Below, in pieces: positions 1 to 6,743 of a DNA stretch of 6,755 nucleotides; within the stretch, counting starts at the first letter, position 1, and the number at the start of each line of letters is the position of its first letter. The translations under genes and the position numbers were made by a program. The notes beneath the pieces were generated by a model that saw only the letters and a list, made by a program, of their open reading frames with translations, was not told the DNA's origin and did not search any database. The stretch is taken from NCBI GenBank assembly GCA_029557025.1, contig JAKPRU010001049.1, forward strand, positions 1 to 6,755, given 5' to 3'. Source of the stretch: Candidatus Omnitrophota bacterium (GTDB taxonomy: Bacteria; Hinthialibacterota; Hinthialibacteria; Hinthialibacterales; JAKPRU01).

Positions 1-2
1 TT

Positions 3-2360
3 GACCTGTCGACGCTGTCGTTGTGGTCACAGGGTAAGTCCTGCGCGTTTCTCACGACAAATGCGAAGGATAATCGTTTCGGGTCTGAAACCCGCATTGT
101 CTTTCGAGCACGGCGAACCGATTCGCCTTACACAAGGGATACTGTGTTTTGGCTGGTGTGGGGCGAGAGTGATCTCCCTCAACTAGCCGCTTCTCCCGGC
201 GTATTGGAAGGAACGGCGGATGCGATCCTCGTCCGATCGGTTACCGATACGCTCTATTTCGAAGAAGATCATCAGTTGGGCCGAAAAACTCACCAGGACT
301 ATGAGTGGTTCTGGGCCGCCTTGGGACAGGCATATGAGGTGCCACTCCACGCACCCGGCCGGACCGCCGATTCCCCCGTCCACTTCAACGTTCGCCTGTT
401 CAATCGCGAGCGGGTTCCGCAAACCGTTAATTTGAAAGCCGGGAGTTCCGAATCCGTAGAAACGATTCAACCGGATCGAGAGCATATTGTTGGATTGGTC
501 ATTGCCGCATCGGATGCGATTTCGTCTACCACGGTGGGAATATTCCTGCCCCAAGCCACTCCGAATCAGGAGCCGTTAACTCCGCTTCACACAAAGACCG
601 ATGATATCCACCGAGTGTTTCTGGCCGCGTATCAAATCCAATATCAACGAGTCCTGACGTTGCGCTATGGAGCATTCGATTTTGTTTCACCCGTGACAGG
701 CGCTCCGATGCGATTGTTAATAGCCGACTGCACAGAGACCGTGCAGCCCATGCTGCTGGCCGAAACTCCTGACGGGAAATTCATCGACTGGACCGGGACA
801 GCGGAACGCCGGGAGAACATGGTTTCTTTTACAGCGACGGCAACCGGGGGTATGGAGTTCCATCTGTTCGATCCTCAGGACCTGCACGTCCCGGAATCCG
901 TAGTGCGGGATAATGCTACACATCTCCATGCACCGGAGAACTCCGCCGATGTGTTAGTCATCAGCCACGCAATGTTTATCGATCCGGTTCTGGACCCGTG
1001 GCTGGAATGGCGAAACCGGCAGGGGTATCGGGTACAGGTAGTGGATGTTCAAGATATCTATGACGAATGGAATTTCGGGCAACCGAGCTGTCGGTCGATC
1101 AAGGATTTTCTGGGTTACACGCTCTGTGCCTGGACCCCGCCTCTGCCCCAGTATGTCGTGCTGGTCGGAGATTGCTCGTGGGATCATCGCGACAATTACC
1201 AGACCGGTATTGCGGATCTTCTCCCCACTTATGTACCGGAGAACACGCCGGAACACTACGCTTCGGATGTGTGGTATGCGCTGATCTACGGCGGCCAGGA
1301 CGACACGCTTCCCGAAATGCTGCTGAGCCGGATTTCCGTGAGATCGACACAGGAACTCGCTAATGTGATTGAAAAAGTTTTGCTTGTTGAACAGAATCCT
1401 GAAGTTGGTTCCTGGCGCGCACGAAACGTTTTCATCAGTGATGACACATACGAACGCGACGCCCGGGAAACGGAGGAGATCAGCATTCCGGCCCAACTGG
1501 AAAACGTTTATATTAACCAAATTGATTTCCCCCTTGTAACCAGCCCGTATCTGTATCACCTGTATGAAATGGAGGAGAAATATTGCCCCGCCTGTACGGA
1601 TGCAATTATCCGCGCATTCGACGAAGGCGGCATTTTGTTTCAATACTTCGGCCATGGCGGGAATCAGATGTGGTCCCATGAGCGGATCTTCATGGGGACG
1701 GATCGGAAGCTCAGCGAAGTGCTTCTGTTGCGGGAGCACGGACGTCTTCCGCTGCTGGCAAATTGGTCCTGCCTGACAGGGTACGTGAATTGTAACGTTC
1801 CTCCTTTCCACGTCTGTCTCTCGGAGGAATTGCTTCGCCAGCCGCGAAAGGGAGCGATAGCGGTCTGGTCGCCAAGCGATATGGGTTCTACGGAACAACA
1901 CCAGATTATGGCCCATTACCTCTCGCGAAACATTTTCACCGAACATCGAACCATCGTGGGAGATGCGATTGAGGCCGCGCGACTGGATTATTCCCTGGTC
2001 TCCAAAGTGAATGAACTGTTGAGGCAGTACATCTCCTTCGGCGATCCGCTGACACGACTGTCCCTTCCGACTTATGAGACATCTCTCGAATTAACTCGCG
2101 AGCGTGTGCGGCATGGAGAAACCGTTTCACTCACAGTCCGGGGAAAAGGCCCCTCGGAGTTTACAGGAACCGGTACATTAGCGGTGACCATGGCGCCGGG
2201 GCGGGAACTGGCGACGGCGGGGGATATCTCGGTAGTTTCCGGCGAGTTTTCTCATGTAGTCACATTCCCGGTTCCGGAGGAAGGGGAGCAGTTGAAAATA
2301 CGTTTTTACGCGCAATCCCAGGATGGAACAACCGATTTCTGGGGGGGGCACACGCTGTAA
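3..2360 (+). CDS. Gingipain-like C25 family cysteine peptidase, 5' end outside the window, ended by a suspect in-frame TAA
   Basis: Predicted exported cysteine endopeptidase of family C25 (gingipain/PorU type, caspase-like fold). The frame is open to the left edge (codons from 3 read DLSTLS) and the TTG at 21 has no ribosome binding site, so the true start lies upstream. Residues are numbered from that TTG. Residues 1-290 resemble the N-terminal beta-rich region of PorU/gingipain proteins (YTRDTVFWLVWG at 37-48; a FEEDHQLG...DYEWFW stretch at 80-98). The peptidase domain spans about 309-675: ADVLVISHAMF, then YVVLVGD (378-384), SDVWYAL...PEMLLSR (415-437), the catalytic His545 in YFGHGG, and the catalytic Cys584 in LLANWSCLTG, followed by GAIAVWSPSD and FGDPLTRL. 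Residues 685-779 look like an Ig-like strand domain ending RFYAQSQDGTTDFWGG, where such proteins usually run straight into further domains. No lipobox, PEP-CTERM or type IX sorting domain is seen before the stop. Cleavage specificity cannot be read from sequence. The family call is strong; the 3' boundary is doubtful. Confidence 0.88.
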   Translation, partial: DLSTLSLWSQGKSCAFLTTNAKDNRFGSETRIVFRARRTDSPYTRDTVFWLVWGESDLPQLAASPGVLEGTADAILVRSVTDTLYFEEDHQLGRKTHQDYEWFWAALGQAYEVPLHAPGRTADSPVHFNVRLFNRERVPQTVNLKAGSSESVETIQPDREHIVGLVIAASDAISSTTVGIFLPQATPNQEPLTPLHTKTDDIHRVFLAAYQIQYQRVLTLRYGAFDFVSPVTGAPMRLLIADCTETVQPMLLAETPDGKFIDWTGTAERRENMVSFTATATGGMEFHLFDPQDLHVPESVVRDNATHLHAPENSADVLVISHAMFIDPVLDPWLEWRNRQGYRVQVVDVQDIYDEWNFGQPSCRSIKDFLGYTLCAWTPPLPQYVVLVGDCSWDHRDNYQTGIADLLPTYVPENTPEHYASDVWYALIYGGQDDTLPEMLLSRISVRSTQELANVIEKVLLVEQNPEVGSWRARNVFISDDTYERDARETEEISIPAQLENVYINQIDFPLVTSPYLYHLYEMEEKYCPACTDAIIRAFDEGGILFQYFGHGGNQMWSHERIFMGTDRKLSEVLLLREHGRLPLLANWSCLTGYVNCNVPPFHVCLSEELLRQPRKGAIAVWSPSDMGSTEQHQIMAHYLSRNIFTEHRTIVGDAIEAARLDYSLVSKVNELLRQYISFGDPLTRLSLPTYETSLELTRERVRHGETVSLTVRGKGPSEFTGTGTLAVTMAPGRELATAGDISVVSGEFSHVVTFPVPEEGEQLKIRFYAQSQDGTTDFWGGHTL
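2341..2360 (+). other. G8 homopolymer followed by an in-frame TAA that splits the peptidase gene from its CARDB tail
   Basis: Eight consecutive G residues (2341-2348) are followed by CAC ACG CTG and then TAA at 2358-2360. Without the TAA the same frame reads FWGGHTL-x-TALPNLALEHLSI, passing directly from the end of the peptidase Ig-like region into a canonical CARDB start (LPNLALEHLSITP). No frame change is needed, so a single base substitution would restore one protein. A pair of compensating indels, one in the G run and one in the C/T-rich stretch before 2373, is a second possibility: the plus-one frame here reads AHAVNRP, which would also lead well into LPNLAL. No strong hairpin or known readthrough context is visible after the stop. 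Confidence 0.75.
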
Positions 2361-2375
2361 ACCGCCCTTCCCAAT

Positions 2376-4586
2376 TTGGCGCTGGAACATCTGAGCATTA
2401 CTCCAAAGAACGCTGCGCAAGGCACGGCGCGATCGGTCCGGTGGGTTGTTACAAACTGGTCCCCGATCGATTCGCCTGCGACCGAATGCCGTGTCTGGGC
2501 AGGCCCGCTCATTGAAACTGTAGATGTTCCAGCGCTCCCCGCGGGGGCCACAAGAGAATTATTATGGACGGGAACACTTTCGCATACGGCTATGCTGGAC
2601 GTTCTCGTTGATCCGACCGGTCGGGTTCGCGAATCGAACAAGGATGACAACCGTGCCGTTACAGAATGGATTATCGACAGCACCCCAGAAGTGTTCCCAA
2701 TTACCAGGGATATCAACCTGGTCCCCTCCATTCCGTCGGAAGGCACGGAGATAAAGATATCGATCCCGTTTACCGCCAGGATCGAGTCTGCTACAGCGTC
2801 TGTAGCCGCCCGCCTGGTGGGTCTTCCGAGCGGTACGGAGCAAATCACCTTTGTTATAGACCGGGACCAGAGACCCCGACAGGTATGGACCTGGCCGAAT
2901 GTTCCTGCCGGTGACCACCGCCTTCCGCTAGTTGTCGCCATTGACGATGTTCCGTCGGCGACCGTGGCCGTGATACCCGTCTTGGTGAGCGAAAAGCCCG
3001 ACTTGGCCTTCACACCCGGTACGCTGCAATACGAACCGGCCCACCCGATTCTGGGACAATCCGTCTTCCTTACAACGCGCCTGTACAACATCGGACGCGC
3101 GCCGGCATATAATGTACAGATTGCGGCTTATGACGGACCGAAAGAAGATAACAATACCATCAAGAGATTCCAGAACAAAACCTATATAAGCCCCGAACCG
3201 ATCTCTACAATCGGTGCTGGGGAGGGTGTAGATATTCGGCTCCGCTGGGATATGCCGGGATTTGCCGGGCTTGGCCCCCATGATGTAACAATTGTCGCGG
3301 ACCCGAAAGGCACCATCCCGGAGGTTGATGAGACGAATAATGAAGATCAGGTTCATTTGACCATTCATGATCTCCCCAATTTGGCCGTGGACCCATGGGA
3401 TGGGGTGCAATACCTGATTCCGCCCGGGGAGGCCCAATGGGGACAGGCCATCCCTATTCGCGCGGAAGGCTATAATCGTGGAGAGAGTCCGGCCGAACGG
3501 GTCCGTATGAGCCTGTTATTCAATGGAGAAGAGTACTCGTACATCTTCCCAAGAGTCGAACCGGGAGCCCGCTTCGAAACCGCGACCGCTCTTCCGTCCC
3601 GATCCGGGAAAAATGTTCTCGAAGTCCAGCTGGATCGCTATGATCTCATTGCCGAGAGGGGGGAAACAGACAAGGGAATCGGAGATAATCTTTCCAAGCC
3701 CCATTACCTGTACCTGGATATGGTCATGCCACAGGTCGCGGTAGAGAATAACCGTCTCCTTTACCATGTTGAAGATGAAACGGAGTATTCGGCCGGAGTC
3801 CATGAGTACACCGGCTGGATTCCGGATCGAGGAATCGGTATCAAAGGGGACCTGGAGGAGCACAACATCGAATTGCGGCCGACTTATGTAAGCGACATGA
3901 CTCCGGTCTCCACCGTTCGGATGCCGAGGAACTGGTGGTGGCAGAAAGAATACGATTGCTTTACCACCCCACCGGAGGGGAATCGGGATCTTGAATTCAG
4001 CGTTCCCGCGCCGAACGGGCAGTATGATGTGTTTATAGAAATATTTTCCAGCGGTTGGGTTAATCAAGCAACGGCTGTTTTTTCCGTTCGGTGTAAGAAC
4101 GACTCCGAATTCCGTTCTGTAGAGCGTTTTTATTCCGGTGAAGGCTATTGTTTCCAGCCGCTGGGTTCCTGTCATATCGTGGAGGATCGGTTTTCATTTA
4201 TCCTTCGTCCGGTGACCGGATCGCCGCCGATTTCCTTTTACAAAGTAAAGTTCAAGCGGCCCTCGAATGGTGGCCCTGTTGCGGCTGGATATTCTTCGGC
4301 CCTCTTTCCGGCGGGGCCGTTTGAGCGGAAACGGGTACAACTCTCATGGGATGCCGAAATCCCGGAGGGTACCGATTTGGGTGTCCGCGCGCGCTGGTGT
4401 GACAGGGATGAGCAAGGCGGTTTGCGCCACATGCCCTGGATGCGTTTTGTACCCGGCGCGCAAGGAAATCTAAACATTGTCGGGAAAGGGGATTATGTGC
4501 AGTTTTACGGTTTATTTGCTCGACACCGACACGATTCCGCTACTTCAACGATTCGTTCCGTGACAATCGAAATTGAGCCGGAATAA
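2376..4586 (+). CDS. CARDB-repeat, carbohydrate-binding-like C-terminal part of the split C25 peptidase
   Basis: This is a non-catalytic beta-sandwich array, probably extracellular, for adhesion or substrate binding. It lies in the same frame as the upstream peptidase. The only nearby start is TTG at 2376, preceded by ACCGCCCTTCCCAAT with no Shine-Dalgarno. The first in-frame ATG (codon 73) is already inside a domain. There is no signal peptide, so as a separate gene its product would stay in the cytoplasm. Residues from 2376: CARDB-type domain about 1-97 (ends RVRESNKDDN); a degenerate Ig-like domain 107-205; CARDB 207-330 (KPDLAF start, IPEVDETNNE end); a fourth, degenerate CARDB 333-445 (LPNLAV start, GETDKGIGDN end); a linker; a galactose-binding-like domain about 506-628 with a WWW aromatic patch at 520-522 and LEFSVPAPNGQYDVFIEIFSSG; and a terminal beta-rich domain 648-734 (VQLSWDAEIPEGTDLGVRARW, then GDYVQFYGLF). 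The last two domains are recognised by pattern only. No type IX or PEP-CTERM sorting signal ends it. Best read as the 3' half of the gene starting left of the window; a genuine independent gene is unlikely. Confidence 0.72.
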   Translation: MALEHLSITPKNAAQGTARSVRWVVTNWSPIDSPATECRVWAGPLIETVDVPALPAGATRELLWTGTLSHTAMLDVLVDPTGRVRESNKDDNRAVTEWIIDSTPEVFPITRDINLVPSIPSEGTEIKISIPFTARIESATASVAARLVGLPSGTEQITFVIDRDQRPRQVWTWPNVPAGDHRLPLVVAIDDVPSATVAVIPVLVSEKPDLAFTPGTLQYEPAHPILGQSVFLTTRLYNIGRAPAYNVQIAAYDGPKEDNNTIKRFQNKTYISPEPISTIGAGEGVDIRLRWDMPGFAGLGPHDVTIVADPKGTIPEVDETNNEDQVHLTIHDLPNLAVDPWDGVQYLIPPGEAQWGQAIPIRAEGYNRGESPAERVRMSLLFNGEEYSYIFPRVEPGARFETATALPSRSGKNVLEVQLDRYDLIAERGETDKGIGDNLSKPHYLYLDMVMPQVAVENNRLLYHVEDETEYSAGVHEYTGWIPDRGIGIKGDLEEHNIELRPTYVSDMTPVSTVRMPRNWWWQKEYDCFTTPPEGNRDLEFSVPAPNGQYDVFIEIFSSGWVNQATAVFSVRCKNDSEFRSVERFYSGEGYCFQPLGSCHIVEDRFSFILRPVTGSPPISFYKVKFKRPSNGGPVAAGYSSALFPAGPFERKRVQLSWDAEIPEGTDLGVRARWCDRDEQGGLRHMPWMRFVPGAQGNLNIVGKGDYVQFYGLFARHRHDSATSTIRSVTIEIEPE

Positions 4587-4621
4587 CTTGGCTGCTCTCA
4601 GTGTCGGGTGGATCTGTTGCG

Positions 4622-4642
4622 TCTCGATCTCAGTGATCGGGA
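4622..4642. terminator. Hairpin between convergent genes, possible weak bidirectional terminator
   Basis: TCTCGATC (4622-4629) can pair with GATCGGGA (4635-4642) around a TCAGT loop: 8 bp including one G-T wobble. It sits 35 bases after the plus-strand stop and covers the TGA stop (4630-4632) of the minus-strand gene. Neither strand has a T-tract directly after the stem, so it is not a standard intrinsic terminator. Its position between two converging genes is the main argument for it. Confidence 0.3.
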
Positions 4643-6537
4643 AAATAAGCCCGGAACAATTCGCGTAAAGATCCCGGATAGACGCATTTCATCGTATTCA
4701 TCCAGGTCAGTTGATCGCCGACAGAATAATAGATGTGCGTCCGGCCCTGGAACTCGACTACATCGGGATCGGATGCATTGATTCCTTCGCTGTTCCCTTG
4801 CGGCGTCAGTACAGGATTGAGGCGGCTGAGTTCCCAGTTGACCAGATCTTCAGAACGGGCCAGCCAGGTCTCGAAAAACCAACGCGGGGTTCGACGCTCC
4901 AGGTAAAGGAGATAATAGGTCGCATCGGCGAATCGTATGCAGGGACAGGCAGTGTAGCGGTCCTTGCCAAAAATCGCATCGGGTATTTTGGTCCAGGCTA
5001 CTCCGTCTTTCGAGGACGCAAACTTTACGGTAAAGGCGGGATATGCGGGATCGTCCGACTCGTATGCCATCACGAAGCGATCTCCCGTCCAACAGACGGA
5101 ACTATTGAAAAGATGTTCTTTTTCATCTTGTTTGATTACGACCGTTTTTTGCCACTTCTTCAAGTCATGAGAATAGAATAGCGTAACATCATTCCAACCG
5201 TTGTTTGGTTCATAGAGGGATGCGAATACATATAGCGCATTCTCATGTACCAGGGCGCAAGCCAGGCCGTATCCTTCCCCGAATCGTGCGACCTGCTGTG
5301 ATGTTTCGGCATCCTGTATCACTAAATAGTACTCCTTGGGATCCCCCCCGGTAGCGGGGCGAACACATTCAAGAAGATAGATTTTCCCTTCCCACAAGAA
5401 CGGCGATACTTCGCACATATTGTCACGCACAATTTGTTTATCCATAAAAGCAGGTCGGTTGTCCGACGGCATTGGTGGGAGGATGGATTGAAATGTATCG
5501 AGAGGCCAATGGCCCAGTCGGTGCATTCCTTCGGGCACAGGTTGCTCGAATTGCACATAGGCCCGCACGGAGCCTTTTGTACTATAGCTGATTTCACCTT
5601 CCCCCGCGCCGAACACTTTATATCCCATAAGCGTGCAGTCCTCCAGATCGACATGCAGTAGTTTGCCCCGGATCGTACTGTATATAATCCCTGTCGAGGG
5701 CGTACCCCGCGGCTGGGAGAAATTGAGTGAGATGAGACGGCAATCCTTCAGGGAAACCCGTGTATACCCTTTGTATCCGGGATTTCCGGCCTGCAGGGCA
5801 TTATCCGGTCCGACAAGGGTACAGTCCTCGAAGATTACATCGGGATGGTCGGGCATAGCCGTATTGTTGGCGCGTACGTAGGCTCCAGCGGCATCCCCCC
5901 ACCAATCCAGGCTCCAAAGTTGACATCGCCGATAAATAATCGGTTCCTCTACCCGTGCAGTGAACGCAGCGACAATGGCCCCGAAGGCGCGTCCGATCCC
6001 GAAGCAATCCTCTACAAGGACGCTGAATTGCGCACCCTCGTCGGCGGTCATGTCCCATCCCATTCCTGCTTCCGCCCCGGTGGCGTAAATATGGCGAAAT
6101 ATCCATCGGTCCCAGCCGACGCTTGAGAAAGTTGTATCCGCCCGGAACGGCGACCACCAGTCTACGCTTTTCAGTCCCCTTTCGGGATCGCTGGAATCGA
6201 TTACCGCGTAGCCGGTTCTGCCGGACCCGCCTGTCCCGTCATAGTCGGCTTCCAGAATGTTGTAAGATCCTTTTGCACCTGGATGTGCGGGAAACAAATT
6301 AGCTTCCATATAGGTATCGGGTCGGATCAGAACACGATATGCGCCATCGGGACTCGGGATGGCCTGGATGGCTTTTTGGATCGTTCGAAACGCACGTTCC
6401 CAGGATGTCCCATCAGAATCGTCTCCCAACTGCGATACGTAGATCGTCCGTTGCTCCGCAATAGCCGATGCGATCATATTCGGAGGAAACACACTCAGAA
6501 CAAAGGTGACAAAAGTAACAAATACCAGGTGTCTCAT
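4630..6537 (-). CDS. Secreted beta-helix plus five-bladed-propeller (glycoside-hydrolase-like) protein
   Basis: Exported protein of about 635 residues, probably acting on or binding polysaccharide; the exact reaction is unknown. The start at 6537 (MRHLVFVT) is chosen because AAGGAG at 6549-6544 is 6 bases away, whereas the ATG at 6543 directly abuts it; both are in frame. Residues from 6537: signal peptide 1-27 (RH, then a VFVTFVTFVLSVF core and a likely AIA/EQ cleavage). A right-handed parallel beta-helix, about 30-335, opens with TIYVSQLGDDSDGTSWERAFRTIQKAI, the usual start of secreted pectate-lyase-like folds. Its coils repeat an EDC-type turn (VEDCFG, YRRCQL, FEDCTL, LKDCRL, LEDCTL), giving a ladder of cysteines about 27-35 residues apart. 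Residues about 365-630 look like a GH43/GH32/GH130-type propeller: CEVSPFLWEGKIYLLE, three S-x-D-x-x-x-W blades (SHDLKKW, SKDGVAW, SEDLVNW), and NASDPDVVEFQGRTHIYYS. Catalytic residues cannot be assigned with confidence. Similar two-domain proteins are, from memory, frequent in Planctomycetes. It is monocistronic here and convergent with the peptidase locus. It has no transmembrane anchor or sorting tail. Confidence 0.87.
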   Translation of the reverse strand: MRHLVFVTFVTFVLSVFPPNMIASAIAEQRTIYVSQLGDDSDGTSWERAFRTIQKAIQAIPSPDGAYRVLIRPDTYMEANLFPAHPGAKGSYNILEADYDGTGGSGRTGYAVIDSSDPERGLKSVDWWSPFRADTTFSSVGWDRWIFRHIYATGAEAGMGWDMTADEGAQFSVLVEDCFGIGRAFGAIVAAFTARVEEPIIYRRCQLWSLDWWGDAAGAYVRANNTAMPDHPDVIFEDCTLVGPDNALQAGNPGYKGYTRVSLKDCRLISLNFSQPRGTPSTGIIYSTIRGKLLHVDLEDCTLMGYKVFGAGEGEISYSTKGSVRAYVQFEQPVPEGMHRLGHWPLDTFQSILPPMPSDNRPAFMDKQIVRDNMCEVSPFLWEGKIYLLECVRPATGGDPKEYYLVIQDAETSQQVARFGEGYGLACALVHENALYVFASLYEPNNGWNDVTLFYSHDLKKWQKTVVIKQDEKEHLFNSSVCWTGDRFVMAYESDDPAYPAFTVKFASSKDGVAWTKIPDAIFGKDRYTACPCIRFADATYYLLYLERRTPRWFFETWLARSEDLVNWELSRLNPVLTPQGNSEGINASDPDVVEFQGRTHIYYSVGDQLTWMNTMKCVYPGSLRELFRAYFPDH

Positions 6538-6543
6538 AGACAT

Positions 6544-6549
6544 CTCCTT
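6544..6549 (-). promoter_or_regulatory. Shine-Dalgarno AAGGAG for the beta-helix/propeller gene
   Basis: On the minus strand the sequence reads AAAAGGAG ATG TCT ATG. The AAGGAG core touches the first ATG (6543) with zero spacing but lies 6 bases from the second ATG (6537), which is the normal distance. It therefore supports initiation at 6537 and a signal peptide beginning MRH. Confidence 0.8.
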
Positions 6550-6617
6550 TTGTTATGGCCCGTATTGAGTGATATCGCCCCGACTTGCGAGGCCGTTCGT
6601 CAAATCCATCCCAAATG

Positions 6618-6623
6618 AGTATA
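6618..6623 (-). promoter_or_regulatory. Possible -10 element (TATACT) for the beta-helix/propeller gene
   Basis: Read on the minus strand, TATACT matches the TATAAT consensus at five of six positions and lies about 80 bases upstream of the chosen start codon. No good -35 hexamer is found 16-18 bases further upstream, so this is only a candidate. A sigma-70-like consensus is assumed, and that may not hold in this lineage. Confidence 0.25.
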
Positions 6624-6681
6624 TCATGGATACCGGGATGCGAGTAAGATAACGGTTTGCACGGAGAACTCGTTCAACACA

Positions 6682-6723
6682 ATTCGTTCGGATCAGAGAT
6701 GTACGAATCCGGGCTTGACGAAT
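6682..6723. repeat. Three short ATTCGT/ACGAAT copies in the upstream non-coding region
   Basis: ATTCGT at 6682-6687 is followed by its reverse complement ACGAAT at 6703-6708 and again at 6718-6723. The first two could form a 6-bp stem with a 15-base loop; the last two form a direct repeat with a 15-base period. They could be half-sites for a regulator upstream of the minus-strand gene or of a gene beyond the right edge. Six-base motifs can recur by chance, so support is weak. Confidence 0.25.
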
Positions 6724-6743
6724 GGGGGGACTTAGAATAATTT
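6715..6743 (+). promoter_or_regulatory. Possible outward-facing promoter at the right edge
   Basis: TTGACG (6715-6720, five of six to the -35 consensus) is followed after 17 bases by TAATTT (6738-6743), a poor -10. TAGAAT at 6733-6738 is a better -10 by sequence but only 12 bases away. It would drive a gene starting beyond 6755, divergent from the minus-strand gene. Low support, as no coding start is visible. Confidence 0.2.

Noticed and set aside
21..23. TTG at 21 as the real start of the peptidase gene
   Set aside because: The frame is open to the window edge, there is no Shine-Dalgarno before it, and no signal peptide follows, although an exported peptidase needs one. The gene starts upstream.
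954..1946. 330-codon open frame on the minus strand inside the peptidase gene
   Set aside because: It lies fully antisense to a well-conserved C25 domain, and its translation shows no recognisable domain. It is a shadow of the plus-strand codon bias.
2358..2360. Genetic code reassignment of TAA
   Set aside because: The downstream open frame itself ends with TAA at 4584-4586 after a complete domain, and no other internal in-frame TAA occurs in the coding regions. One codon is not evidence for reassignment.
2376..2378. TTG at 2376 as a genuine start of an independent CARDB gene
   Set aside because: There is no Shine-Dalgarno and no signal peptide, and the start would cut into the first strand of the CARDB domain (LPNLALEHL begins before it).
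2306..3091. 261-codon minus-strand open frame spanning the TAA junction
   Set aside because: Antisense to clear CARDB/Ig-like coding sequence, with low-complexity Ser/Thr/Arg-rich content and no domain. It does not explain the interruption.
3516..4175. 219-codon minus-strand open frame
   Set aside because: Antisense to the fourth CARDB and galactose-binding-like region, with no domain or ribosome binding site support.
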